Assembly (NCBI GenBank): GCA_942492125.1
Contig: CALODM010000003.1
Span: 24,925-88,924, forward strand
Reading direction: 5' to 3'
Length of the DNA: 64,000 bases
Origin: BCD1 sp942492125
Lineage (GTDB): Bacteria; Bacteroidota; Bacteroidia; Chitinophagales; Saprospiraceae
The notes under the pieces are model-generated. The model had not been told where the DNA came from, made no database searches, and saw only the letters and a program-made list of their open reading frames with translations. Shown here one piece after another: positions 24,688 through 34,067 of the stretch. Made by a program: the position numbers and the translations under genes. Numbering within the stretch: the stretch's first letter is position 1; every line of letters begins with the position of its first letter.

Positions 24688-27093
24688 TTGAAAAAAATTG
24701 ATCTCAATTCATTGCGGAATATCGGTAAGCCAAGGGCAATAATCGATAGCATGCTCGACAGGCAGATCCAGACTTTGGAAGCAAAGCTTGGGCGTCGTGC
24801 CGGTGGTGCAGGCAATAAATTGTTGTCTCTTTTTGTCAAAAATGGTTTCCGGGTGCAACTTACTGAGCCGGAAATCAAGGAGAAGATGAAATCCATGAAA
24901 AATCTCTCCTCCAACCAGGTTGACACCCTGCTTACCGGCATGCTCGATTCAGGCTTGCTCCGCAAAACACCTGAGGATCTTTATGAGTTGGCCAATAACT
25001 TTATTGCCCGCAAGGCTCACGAAAAGGTAGAAGCGGAAAACCGGGTTTTGAGAACCATCAAAACCACCATCCAGGACAGAATGAGTCGTAATCAACTGCT
25101 GGATGAAACCTACCTCAATTATATCAGGCCATCTCTTGATCAGCTCGAATTAAGTTCCGATGAAAGGAAATTTATCCGCAACTCAGAAGATGCAGTCCGC
25201 AGGAGGAAAAGGTGGATCAATACCCTCCTGACTATCCTATTCATATTGATGGCAATATTTTTATTTGGCGCCATATACAATTCCATCCAAATCAGGCGAA
25301 ATGCCAACGCTTTAGTGCAAAAAAATCAGGAGTTGGAGGCAGCCCGTGACAGTACACAAAAGGCCTTAGAAGAGGTTTTAGCTGCTCAAAAACTTACGGA
25401 TTCTCTTCGCTTGGAAGCAGAGCAAAAGACCCAAATCGCCCTGCTGGCAAGAGATACAGCAGAGATTTTACGCCGCAAAGCCATTGCTGACCGCGACAGT
25501 ATTTTTGCGCTGCGGCAATCAGCACTGGCCCTGGCGTCTGAGAACATTAAACTCAGAAAACAGGCTGAAGGCAAGGCGAAGGAAGAAAAAAACCTACGCG
25601 AACGTGCCGAAAAAAACGAAGCCATTGCTGATTCGCTCTATCTGCGATCCAACCAACTCAATAAAATCATCACCTCCAGGATCGCTGCTTCGAGGAGTTT
25701 ACAAATTGAAGATAAACATATGCGATCCCTTATCGCACTTGAGGCTTATAAGATCAACAAACAAAATGAAGAGGTTGGGGATATTTATCATCCGAATATC
25801 GTCAAAGCACTCTATTCGGCGGTGGATGCCAGTGAGGAAGACTTCTTCCGGAGTAAAGAAATGATCGGCAGTGTCAGGGATATAATCGTATCCCCTAATG
25901 GAGAAGCTTTTTATACGGCAGGCAGTGACGGCAGGGTGAGGAAATGGAGCATCCAGGGTAACTGGAATGATGTCCAACTGGGAAAACCAGGAGTGAAAAT
26001 CGACACAATGGGTGCACAAGGCGGTGGTATACACAACACCATTGCCTTAAGTCCTGATGGAAAATTATTACTTGTCGGCGGCGGACTGGGTAAATTCCAG
26101 ATACTGGACACCCAAAGTGGCCGCTTATTATCAACTTACGAATTGCCTCATATCGGAGAGAAAATTTTTGATTGTGCCTTTGATGACGAGGGCAACTTTT
26201 GCGGACTCGGTCAGGATCACGCTTATTTCTGGTTTGCCGGAATCCTGGGGGATGTGGAACAAAAATATTTCCGTTTCCGCAGAAGCGATGAAAACAGAAG
26301 CCCCCTGATCAGTATAGACAAACTCTCTTCTTCGATTGGACTCCTCCGTAAAAAGGACGGAGAAATACAGGCCTATGCTGTTAATGGAAAATACGACAGA
26401 TACGCCTATACGATCAATGCACAGCAGCTTGATGGTAACCAAAATAAAATTGAAGAATACGCTCTCGCTTTCGGATCATCCAATGAAGTTAATTTCGGAA
26501 AAATAACGGCGCTTTCCTTCCATCAATACGATGAAAAAAACGGATTGCTGGTTTATGGTTTCAGCAGTGGAAAAATTATTTTTCTCAAATTAGATGAACT
26601 CGATTTGGATGATGATCCTTTCTTTGGATCAGGCAGTAATGTTTTTAAAGCACATCAGGCTTCCATTTCAACAATCTCCTTCAGTGATGATGGAAGATTA
26701 CTTGCAGTGGCCAGTTATGACGGCAGCGTGAGCGTCTGGGATCTGACCAAATATAAGGATGCTTCCTATCAACCCATGGTTTTTGACGAAATGACTTCCT
26801 GGGCCATGACCGTTGCTTTTGCCAACAATAACCGAACCCTCATTACAGGTTGTAAAGACGGAAGTTTATATTTCTGGAATACAAACCCGGATGATTACGC
26901 CCAATATTTGTGCGCTCACCTGGATGACAATAAAGAAGTATTCATTGCCCAGCAAAAAGAACTCAATGAACGACAAAAGAAAACCGGAGTTCTGGGCGTA
27001 AGGTACAATGAATTGGACGAAAATGATTACATCAAATTCTTCGGTGCGATGGAGGATCCTTCCAAACGCAAGGTAAATGTCTGTGAAAGATGA
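24688..27093 (+). CDS. Winged-helix tail, transmembrane, coiled-coil and WD40 protein (C-terminal part of the split nSTAND protein)
   Basis: 801 residues from a TTG; no ATG lies in frame between the preceding stop (24640) and this point, so the true start is uncertain. Residues 1-115 align by eye with the winged-helix part of nSTAND module 1: SLRNIGKPRAIIDSMLDRQIQTLEAKLG against LVEEIGEIDDVLESFLDEQLKVF, and MLDSGLLRKTPEDLYELA against FVNRRILRPLEDDQYEMA. A transmembrane helix spans 177-200, a Glu/Ala-rich coiled coil about 205-330, and WD40 blades about 385-745 (IIVSPNGEAFYTAGSDGRVRKW, ISFSDDGRLLAVASYDGSVSVWD, FANNNRTLITGCKDGSLYFWN). WD40 propellers usually sense ligands or proteins. The WD40 side may lie across the inner membrane from the NTPase. 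The stop overlaps the next start (ATGA). Confidence 0.85.
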   Translation: MKKIDLNSLRNIGKPRAIIDSMLDRQIQTLEAKLGRRAGGAGNKLLSLFVKNGFRVQLTEPEIKEKMKSMKNLSSNQVDTLLTGMLDSGLLRKTPEDLYELANNFIARKAHEKVEAENRVLRTIKTTIQDRMSRNQLLDETYLNYIRPSLDQLELSSDERKFIRNSEDAVRRRKRWINTLLTILFILMAIFLFGAIYNSIQIRRNANALVQKNQELEAARDSTQKALEEVLAAQKLTDSLRLEAEQKTQIALLARDTAEILRRKAIADRDSIFALRQSALALASENIKLRKQAEGKAKEEKNLRERAEKNEAIADSLYLRSNQLNKIITSRIAASRSLQIEDKHMRSLIALEAYKINKQNEEVGDIYHPNIVKALYSAVDASEEDFFRSKEMIGSVRDIIVSPNGEAFYTAGSDGRVRKWSIQGNWNDVQLGKPGVKIDTMGAQGGGIHNTIALSPDGKLLLVGGGLGKFQILDTQSGRLLSTYELPHIGEKIFDCAFDDEGNFCGLGQDHAYFWFAGILGDVEQKYFRFRRSDENRSPLISIDKLSSSIGLLRKKDGEIQAYAVNGKYDRYAYTINAQQLDGNQNKIEEYALAFGSSNEVNFGKITALSFHQYDEKNGLLVYGFSSGKIIFLKLDELDLDDDPFFGSGSNVFKAHQASISTISFSDDGRLLAVASYDGSVSVWDLTKYKDASYQPMVFDEMTSWAMTVAFANNNRTLITGCKDGSLYFWNTNPDDYAQYLCAHLDDNKEVFIAQQKELNERQKKTGVLGVRYNELDENDYIKFFGAMEDPSKRKVNVCER

Positions 27094-28190
27094 TCAACAA
27101 ACTGATTCCGATATTGCTGTTTTTCCTATTTGCCCTGCCGCTTTTCGGTCAGGAACAGGCAGAAGTATATGATGATTGTTATGAATTGCTGGACAAAGCC
27201 AGAAATGATTTTGAGATCGGTAAAATAGAGCGCGTTGAGGAGCGAATAAAAGGATGCCTCCAAAAGCAATTATCAACAAGTCTTCGTAAAAAAATATTGG
27301 AGTTGCTCATTGAATCAGCCCTGTTTATGGGGGAAGATGAACTGGCGAAAGAATATTATAAAGACCTGAAATTTATCGACCCTTTTGCCAGACTCAACAG
27401 CTTTGTACCAGAACTGCGGTATCTGGAAAATCAATTCGAAACTTTCCCTTCGACCACCTACAGTTTTCATGCCGGAGTTACCCCTAATCTCACCCCACTT
27501 GACATGGATAGCGCTCCCGGCGGCGTTGACATAACCTCAATGGATTTCAAAAGGGAAAGAGGAGATCTTTTGGGCTGGTTTGTAGGCGTGGAAGCTGCCT
27601 TTAATGTCGATAACTCCAAATGGGATGCCAGTATTGGCTACACCTTCCATAAAAACAATCTCTACTACTCAGCAGAATTAAACAATGCCTTTGAGACTTC
27701 CTCCGGTGATCGCCTCCCCGCAACCCTGACCTTCAGGGAACAATCCGACTGGTCTCAATTGACCCTGGGGTTGGTTTACCAATTTAAAAAAAGGGATCGG
27801 TTTGAGAAAAGGCTTTCTCCTTATCTCTTCGTACGTTTTGGTGGAATATATAACCACAACAAAGCGGCAAAGATATTTGAACCAACTATTGACTTTGGCA
27901 GTATTTTGCGAACGCGAAACAGTTTAGATATCGGATCTTTCCGGAGAGATTTCCTATTGTCGGCCAAAGCAGGAGCGGCTGTCAGAGTCAGACTTTACCG
28001 GCATCTGTTTGCACAAACGGGCATCGTCTACCACAGAATTTTGACCAACATTGGGAAGGAGGTGGAAAATAACGGTAACTACGACAATCTTGTTGATGTT
28101 TTCAACTTCCAGGACGACAATTTCACTGCTCACCAGATAGGCTTTTTTGCAGGTTTTGGCTATTACCTGTTTAAAACCAAAAAGAAATAA
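27090..28190 (+). CDS. Outer-membrane beta-barrel protein coupled to the CHAT-nSTAND-WD40 genes
   Basis: 366 residues with a signal peptide (MINKLIPILLFFLFALPLFGQ). Residues about 25-115 form a helical, TPR-like periplasmic part (DKARNDFEIGKIERVEERIKGCL, ELAKEYYKDLKFIDPFARLNSFVPELRYL), as often seen before barrels in this phylum. The rest alternates amphipathic strands typical of an OmpW/porin-like 8-10-stranded barrel (WDASIGYTFHKNNLYYS, LTLGLVYQFKKRDRF, SPYLFVRFGGIYN, FFAGFGYYLF). The ATG overlaps the WD40 stop by 4 bp (ATGA), which implies translational coupling and a shared role. It is followed 2 bp later by the DUF1028 gene. Confidence 0.82.
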   Translation: MINKLIPILLFFLFALPLFGQEQAEVYDDCYELLDKARNDFEIGKIERVEERIKGCLQKQLSTSLRKKILELLIESALFMGEDELAKEYYKDLKFIDPFARLNSFVPELRYLENQFETFPSTTYSFHAGVTPNLTPLDMDSAPGGVDITSMDFKRERGDLLGWFVGVEAAFNVDNSKWDASIGYTFHKNNLYYSAELNNAFETSSGDRLPATLTFREQSDWSQLTLGLVYQFKKRDRFEKRLSPYLFVRFGGIYNHNKAAKIFEPTIDFGSILRTRNSLDIGSFRRDFLLSAKAGAAVRVRLYRHLFAQTGIVYHRILTNIGKEVENNGNYDNLVDVFNFQDDNFTAHQIGFFAGFGYYLFKTKKK

Positions 28191-28192
28191 AA

Positions 28193-29183
28193 ATGAGAAT
28201 AAAGTTATCATTGCTTTTGGCATTTCTGTTTTTGACAATTTCAACCATTCAGGCGCAACAGATTTACGGTAAAGAGCCCCTGGTTCATACCTACTCCATC
28301 GTTGCCATGGATCCTGAAACAGGAGAAATGGGGGTTGCAGTACAGTCTCATTGGTTTTCCGTGGGATCCATTGTGATCTGGGGGGAAGCCGGCGCCGGGG
28401 TGGTAGCCACGCAGTCTTTTGTCAACCCCGCTTATGGACTAAACGGACTGGCTTTGATGAAGATGGGGTTCTCCGCGAAAGAGGCTTTGAAAATGTTGTT
28501 GCAAAAAGATGAAGCCCGGGAAGTACGACAAGTGGCCTTTTTAGATGTTAATGGAAAAGTGGCCGCCCACACCGGAACCAACTGCATCGACTTTGCCGGT
28601 GATCAACAGGGAAAAAAATTACTCCGTACAAGCCAACCTGATGGCCAGCGATAAAGTATGGCCAATGATGGCTGAGGCCTATGAAAGATCCGAAGGTAAA
28701 CCACTGGCAGAAAGACTCATTATCGCCCTCGAAGCAGCCCAAAAAGCAGGAGGTGATCTCCGTGGCAAACAATCTGCAGCCATCCTGGTCGTCGCTCCAA
28801 AATCTACCGGACAACCATGGGTAGATCGCCGGGTAGATTTGCGCGTCGAAGACCACCCTGCCCCGGTCAAGGAACTGCGCAGACTGTTAAAAGTACATAC
28901 CGCTTACACCCATATGAATAACGGTGATTTAGCCATAGAACATGGGGATGTAGAAAAAGCACTCGAGGAATACAGCGCTGCCGAAGCCATGTTCCCGGAC
29001 AATATTGAAATGAAATTCTGGCACGCCGTTAGCCTGGCCAACATTGGTAACCTGGAAGATTCCCTGCCTATCTTCAGAAGCTGCTTCAAGGCGGACAAGA
29101 ACTGGAAAACAGTCACTCAAAATATTGTCAAAAGCGGGATTCTGATAGTCTCTGAAGATGACTTTGAACGAATTATGAAGTAA
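28193..29183 (+). pseudogene. DUF1028 (Ntn-hydrolase-like) exported protein, frame broken at an A7 run
   Basis: Two frames encode one protein. Frame 1 (28193-28654) gives a signal peptide (MRIKLSLLLAFLFLTISTIQAQ) and the DUF1028 start: THSIVAMDP-like HTYSIVAMDPETGEMGVAV, SHWFSVGSIVIWGEAGAGVVATQ, NPAYGLNGLALMKMG. Family sequence then resumes in the +1 frame from about 28619 to 29183: KNYSVQANLMASDKVWPMMAEAYE, ending with a TPR-like region. The switch is at seven A (28612-28618); six A would give one 330-codon frame. Either a sequencing error, slippage decoding or a real mutation. DUF1028 proteins are predicted Ntn hydrolases of unknown substrate. Starts 2 bp after the barrel gene, so probably the last operon member. 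Confidence 0.83.
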
Positions 29184-29250
29184 GAGTCTCTCCAAAAAGA
29201 TTTTCCTTTTGCACTCTTAATTCTGGCCATTTCAAATTTCAACTGCCTCC

Positions 29251-29811
29251 TTACTTCAGGAATTCATCCGTAAAATGAGCTTTTCCTTTGGGTTTTGAAA
29301 ATTTCTCCGCATTAAAAGCCTTTGAATCGCCTTTGGGGATAGATAGGCTTTGCCAGTGCTCCCCGCAGATCATTTTTCCCAGAAAAACGATCTGCCCCAC
29401 ATGATAGGCATAATGCGCCAATTGCCGGTTAATGGCTTCCGTAACGGTATGCCCCTGATTCCGGATATAGATGATTTTCTCCAGATCTTCGGGCTCCAGA
29501 GAATTGATCGCATTGAATAAACTATCCCAGCCAGCGTCCCATTTTTGCATTAAAGCTTCCCGGGAATCAATATCCGCCTTGAATTCCTCGTCTCTTTTTC
29601 GCCAATCCTTTTCTCCATCTGAAGTCAGAAAATCCGTCCAGCGAGACAGCATATTGCCCCACATATGTTTTGCAATAATGGCGATGCTGTTACTGTCCTC
29701 ATCGTATTGCCAGAAGAGCTTTTCATCTGGTACCTGGCTAATGGTTTTGGTACCGAGCATTTTGTAGTACTCAAATTGTTTGCGAATGCTGGAAAGGTAG
29801 GAATTTGCCAT
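29251..29811 (-). CDS. DinB-superfamily (DUF1572-type) protein
   Basis: 186 residues from the ATG at 29811; the frame runs on upstream to 29946 but the extra residues do not resemble the family. A four-helix DinB fold is indicated by LSSIRKQFEYYKMLGTKTI at the start, AKHMWGNMLSRW with the first metal His, and the characteristic HTVTEAINRQLAHYAYHVGQIVFLGKMI with the second and third His. DUF1572 members are small cytoplasmic metal-binding proteins, related to thiol-transferases; the reaction is unknown. Convergent with the DUF1028 gene. Confidence 0.85.
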   Translation of the reverse strand: MANSYLSSIRKQFEYYKMLGTKTISQVPDEKLFWQYDEDSNSIAIIAKHMWGNMLSRWTDFLTSDGEKDWRKRDEEFKADIDSREALMQKWDAGWDSLFNAINSLEPEDLEKIIYIRNQGHTVTEAINRQLAHYAYHVGQIVFLGKMICGEHWQSLSIPKGDSKAFNAEKFSKPKGKAHFTDEFLK

Positions 29812-29958
29812 AATTGCGGTTAAAAGATGAAGGAAGACAATAGCTGCTGGATGATTTTTGGTTGTAATATCATCACTATTCGGTCCTTTGCATACTGGTA
29901 GGTGGTCAAACAGGGTTATTACCTGAATTACCCCAAAAATCAGCAAGTAAATTAATCA

Positions 29959-30561
29959 TTAATTGGGAACAACTGAGCCATTCACATCCCCTATCTTAAT
30001 ACCAAGGTAATTAACCTCAACGTCTCCCGAAACACCATCAATATTGATAATATCGGGAAAATCCTCAAGCCACGGATTGGCCGGATCCGGAAACACATAA
30101 TCTGCCGGGATAAAACGCCAGGAAGTATTGTTGGGAAATCCATCAATATCCCCATAGTTAAACGCCATCAATTCGAGCAGGTCAGATTCAGAAATTTGTT
30201 CGTTATTGTTGATATCTGCTGCGATCATTTTGTAGGGAGAATCCAGCAATTGAACAGTTAATATATGTTTTGAAATCAATATAAAGTCAAAAGGTGAAAC
30301 ACCATTGTTCCAATCATCATTCCAATACACCCCTATGCTGCAGAGGTCTCCTTCCGGTATATTTTCAAAAATATAACTACCTGAAGCATCCGTTGTCGTT
30401 GTATAGACTGATGAACAGGACAGGGAGACGGTAACCCCCTCAATCCCTTCAGCGGCTTCCGTAGTAATCGTACCGTAAATAGTTTGACCTGAAAGCAATG
30501 GCAAATAAAATAAACATAGACACAAAAGTCCGCACAATGGTTTTAGGTTGTTGGTGTTCAT
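29959..30561 (-). CDS. Small exported dockerin-like protein with a CarboxypepD_reg-like domain
   Basis: 200 residues, ATG start, signal peptide (LCGLLCLCLFYLPLLSGQ). Residues 26-85 are a carboxypeptidase-regulatory-like beta-sandwich (IYGTITTEAAEGIEGVTVSL, DASGSYIFENIPEG). Residues 85-200 match the module often found near the end of giant Saprospiraceae surface proteins: GVSPFDFILISKHILTVQLLDSPYKMIAADINNNEQIS, NNTSWRFIPADYVFPDPANPW, IKIGDVNGS. The D-x-N-x-N-E pattern looks like a single EF-hand or dockerin loop. Here it stands alone with no large repeat region and no T9SS tail. It may be a small secreted partner or the remnant of a large gene. Confidence 0.75.
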   Translation of the reverse strand: MNTNNLKPLCGLLCLCLFYLPLLSGQTIYGTITTEAAEGIEGVTVSLSCSSVYTTTTDASGSYIFENIPEGDLCSIGVYWNDDWNNGVSPFDFILISKHILTVQLLDSPYKMIAADINNNEQISESDLLELMAFNYGDIDGFPNNTSWRFIPADYVFPDPANPWLEDFPDIINIDGVSGDVEVNYLGIKIGDVNGSVVPN

Positions 30562-30635
30562 AAGATTTGGTTTTTAATCCGCATTAAAATTAAGGAGTTT
30601 TTAAAGAGCAAGCAAATGTTTTGTTTTTGCTTCGA

Positions 30636-30650
30636 CAAGGGGGCGCCTTG
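30636..30650. repeat. Copy of the 15-bp CAAGG-N5-CCTTG palindrome
   Basis: CAAGGGGGCGCCTTG, immediately before the minisatellite; related to the copies at 4123-4254. Confidence 0.6.
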
Positions 30651-30664
30651 ACGGTGGCTTAACT

Positions 30665-31055
30665 GACGGTGGACGAGGGACGGTGGACGAGGGACGGTGG
30701 ACGAAGGACGGTGGACGAGGGACGGTGGACGAGGGAGGGACGAAGGACGGTGGACGAGGACGGGTGGACGGTGGACGGGGGACGGTGGACGGGGGACGGT
30801 GGACGGAGGGGGGACGGTGGACGGTGGACGAGGGACGGTGGACGAAGGACGAGGGACGGTGGACGAGGGACGGTGGACGAGGGACGGTGGACGAGGGACG
30901 GTGGACGAAGGACGGTGGACGAAGGACGGTGGACGAGGGACGGTGGACGAGGGACGGTGGACGAGGGACGGTGGACGAGGGACGGTGGACGAGGGACGGT
31001 GGACGAGGGACGGTGGACGAGGGACGGTGGACGAGGGACGGTGGACGGTGGACGG
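30665..31055. repeat. 14-bp minisatellite (GACGGTGGACGAGG), about 28 units
   Basis: A 391-bp array of GACGGTGGACGAGG with GACGAAG and GACGGGG variants and a few shortened units. The unit has no stop in any frame, so long open frames appear on both strands (Pro/Arg-rich on one, Gly/Arg/Thr-rich on the other). These are artefacts of the repeat. A single unit also occurs at 15126-15143. It lies between divergent genes, just upstream of the ASPIC/FG-GAP gene, where length changes could affect promoters. Confidence 0.95.
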
Positions 31056-31192
31056 CTAAAAACTTGTCATTTAAATTACCAAACCATTCCCGTAACTGCA
31101 TTTTTGGAATTGAATTTTTGTAAGCATTAATCTTTAACCTATCTTGGGTGGCATTTCCAAAAGATTTTTTTCTTCACTTTCAAACAAAACAA

Positions 31193-34030
31193 ATGCAACG
31201 ATTCTACACTTCCTTTAAAATTTTGTTATTGGTAATGATCGCGGTGCCATTACAGGCGCAAATTTCCTTTACCAACAGAAATGACATGCTCACCAATAGC
31301 AACTTTCACAGTGGCGTGGCTATCACCGTAGCAGATATGAACAACGACGGGCTTGATGATATTGCCAGGATGAACAACGGCAATGCCATTGAAATCCAAT
31401 ACCAAATGCCCGGTGGTAATGGTTTTACCAGTATGTATGTGATGACCGTCAACGGGGGCAGCCAGTGGAGTATGTGTGCCGGGGATGTGGATAATAACGG
31501 CTATACCGATATCCTCGCAGGTGGATTTTATGATGAAATAAAAGTGGTGACCGCCAATAACGACGGAAGTGCTTACGCTTCGCAATACATGCCGGGAGCA
31601 ACCATCTTTGCCCAATGTTCCAATATGGCAGATATCAACAATGACGGATTCCTTGACTTGTTTGTTTGCCACGATGACGGCGAAAGCCGAATCTGGGGAA
31701 ATAACGGTGATGGTACTTTTTTTGAAGCGGATGACTGGATCGATATGGCCACCTCGCCTGTTTCTGATAATTCTGGTAACTATGGCAGCATCTGGTCTGA
31801 TTTTGATAATGACGGCGACATTGATCTCTATATAGCCAAATGCCGCGGTGGCGTTGGTGACCCTACCGACCCGCGTCGCATCAATGCCCTTTTTGTTAAT
31901 GACGGCAATAATAACTACACGGAAGCAGCCGAGGAATATGGCCTGAAGATTGGCGCCCAGTCCTGGACTGCAGACTTCAATGACATTGACAATGACGGTG
32001 ACCTGGATTGTTTTGTCACCAATCACGACGTTGCCAATATGCTGCTGGAGAATGACGGAACCGGTCATTTTACGGATATTTCTGCGGAAGCAGGCATCAT
32101 CGGCAGCCAATTCCCCATCCAGGGTGTTATGCGGGATTTTGACAATGATGGTTTTGTGGATATCATGATCGCTGGAGGTGAGCATGAATTGTATAAAAAC
32201 AATGGAGATAAGACTTTTACGCTGGTTCAGGGGTTGTTTGATAATAACGATATGGAATCCTATGCTATCGGTGATTTGAATAATGACGGATACCTCGACA
32301 TCTATGGCGGTTATGCAGAAATATATACCAATCCGTCCGATATTGACGATGTGCTTTGGTTGAATGACGGTGGAGAAAATCACTATCTTTCTGTTCACCT
32401 GACTGGTAATGAAAGCAATAAAGGCGGTGTGGGCTCTCGCGTTGAAGTTTATGGCCCATGGGGTATTCAGGTTCGGGAAATCAGATCCGGTGAAAGTTAC
32501 GGGATCCAAAACTCTCTGAATGCTCACTTTGGCCTTGGACAACATGCCATGGTTGATTCCCTGATCGTTCGCTGGCCTTCAGGCATCGTAGATAAATTTG
32601 AAAATGTTGAATCCAACCAACTCATTACCATAATTGAAGATAATTGTATTTCTCCGTCAGCGGATATAGCAATGGAGGGTGAAACAACCATTTGTCCTGG
32701 TGAAAGTACCAACCTGATTGCTCCTGATGGTTTTCAATATCTCTGGTCCACAGGCGAAACAACCCAATACATCACCGTTTCCGAACAAGGGAGTTACAGT
32801 GTGACTATTGATGACGGCTCGGGTTGTCAGGGGGTTTCTGCGGCTATAAATATTGTCGTGAATCCGGACAATACCCCCATGATTTCCATGGAGGGAGACC
32901 TTACGCAATGCCAGGGCGGAACAATTACCCTTACCGCCACCGAGGCAGATTACTACCTTTGGTCTACCGGAGAAACTTCTCAGTCAATTGAAGTTTCTGG
33001 TACCGATGTATATTCAGTAACGGTTCCGGGCCTTTGCCAGGAATTCACTTCTCCTGAGGTGAATCCGGGAGTTACCGTTTTGTACCCGGATCTGCCGGTA
33101 GTCGATAATGACACCCTGTATGAGGTTGGTTCAACTGTTTTAACAGCCTTGGGTGACAGTCTGACCTGGTATGATGCTTTTGGCAACTTAGTGGGGTCAG
33201 AAAGCAGTTACGAGACACCGGAGTTGATGGAGACCACTGCTTATTTCGTGACCAATACGCAATCTTTTGAATCCAACTTCTTTACAGGTATGGAGGAACC
33301 GTCTGCTTCAACACCTTACAGCGGTGCGCAATACAATGGTCAGATCATTTTTGATGCCTTGGAACCTTTCATCCTCAGAAATGTAACGATCTACACGGAC
33401 ACAGAAGGTGAGCGAATCATTGAATTACAGAACAGTGACGGTACGGTTTTGGCTTCCCAAAGTTTCAATGCCTCAGGCGGTGGTCAGGTCGTATCCCTCA
33501 ATTTTGAAGTACCTCAGGGTTCTGATTTAATTCTCACGACCAATACTGAAAAAAACCAGGAGGTTTTGGGCACCGTTTCTCCCCGCTTGCAGAGAAGCAA
33601 TATGGATGTTATTTACCCTTATGTTGTAGACGAAATAGTGCAGCTCAACACTTCCAATTTCGGTATAGAATACTACTATTATTTTTACAATTGGGAAATC
33701 AAAACCATCGGCAGGGTTTGCACCAGTGATGCCGTTGAAGTCATCGTTGAATTGTTCCTGGTAGGGACAAATGATCCGGGCACGCCGGAGACAATTACGG
33801 TATTCCCGAATCCTTCTTCCGGCCAGTTCACCATCGAATTGAATGAAGTTCCGCAAAAAGGAGATCACATCAGGATCTACAATTTTGCCGGAGCACTGGT
33901 TCAAAGCCAGGTTACCGACAATGGATCGAAGCTACAGCAAATATCCCTACAAAATAAAGCTGCGGGACTTTACACCATTGAACTGATCAGTGGCAACAAA
34001 GTATATTCCGGTAAGGTAATGATTGATTAA
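31193..34030 (+). CDS. FG-GAP/VCBS and ASPIC/UnbV surface protein with T9SS tail
   Basis: 945 residues from the ATG at 31193, which starts a signal peptide (MQRFYTSFKILLLVMIAVPLQAQ); the GTG at 31148 is less likely. Residues about 30-400 carry seven FG-GAP/VCBS calcium-loop blades (DMNNDGLDDI, DVDNNGYTDI, DINNDGFLDL, DFDNDGDIDL, DIDNDGDLDC, DFDNDGFVDI, DLNNDGYLDI), as in integrin-like propellers. An ASPIC/UnbV domain follows (GGVGSRVEVYGPWG ... LIVRWPSGIVDKFENV), then two Ig-like repeats with the phrase YLWSTGET. The end is a type A sorting domain (TVFPNPSSGQFTIEL ... AGLYTIELISGNKVYSGKVMID). Predicted Ca-dependent cell-surface adhesin or binding protein. Confidence 0.9.
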   Translation: MQRFYTSFKILLLVMIAVPLQAQISFTNRNDMLTNSNFHSGVAITVADMNNDGLDDIARMNNGNAIEIQYQMPGGNGFTSMYVMTVNGGSQWSMCAGDVDNNGYTDILAGGFYDEIKVVTANNDGSAYASQYMPGATIFAQCSNMADINNDGFLDLFVCHDDGESRIWGNNGDGTFFEADDWIDMATSPVSDNSGNYGSIWSDFDNDGDIDLYIAKCRGGVGDPTDPRRINALFVNDGNNNYTEAAEEYGLKIGAQSWTADFNDIDNDGDLDCFVTNHDVANMLLENDGTGHFTDISAEAGIIGSQFPIQGVMRDFDNDGFVDIMIAGGEHELYKNNGDKTFTLVQGLFDNNDMESYAIGDLNNDGYLDIYGGYAEIYTNPSDIDDVLWLNDGGENHYLSVHLTGNESNKGGVGSRVEVYGPWGIQVREIRSGESYGIQNSLNAHFGLGQHAMVDSLIVRWPSGIVDKFENVESNQLITIIEDNCISPSADIAMEGETTICPGESTNLIAPDGFQYLWSTGETTQYITVSEQGSYSVTIDDGSGCQGVSAAINIVVNPDNTPMISMEGDLTQCQGGTITLTATEADYYLWSTGETSQSIEVSGTDVYSVTVPGLCQEFTSPEVNPGVTVLYPDLPVVDNDTLYEVGSTVLTALGDSLTWYDAFGNLVGSESSYETPELMETTAYFVTNTQSFESNFFTGMEEPSASTPYSGAQYNGQIIFDALEPFILRNVTIYTDTEGERIIELQNSDGTVLASQSFNASGGGQVVSLNFEVPQGSDLILTTNTEKNQEVLGTVSPRLQRSNMDVIYPYVVDEIVQLNTSNFGIEYYYYFYNWEIKTIGRVCTSDAVEVIVELFLVGTNDPGTPETITVFPNPSSGQFTIELNEVPQKGDHIRIYNFAGALVQSQVTDNGSKLQQISLQNKAAGLYTIELISGNKVYSGKVMID

Positions 34031-34067
34031 AAGAAAGTCACTTTTCGGAGGTTCCGGGTTACGGGTT

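Noticed and set aside
30665..31055. CRISPR array
   Set aside because: Units are 14 bp and directly adjacent with no unique spacers, and no cas gene is nearby.
30601..31130. Long open frames across the minisatellite (up to 166 codons, Pro/Arg-rich or Gly/Arg-rich)
   Set aside because: The 14-bp unit lacks stops in every frame, so open frames appear on both strands; no start context or domain.
31250..32545. Minus-strand open frame of 431 codons
   Set aside because: Antisense shadow of the FG-GAP blades; composition is driven by Asp/Asn-rich codons of the real gene.
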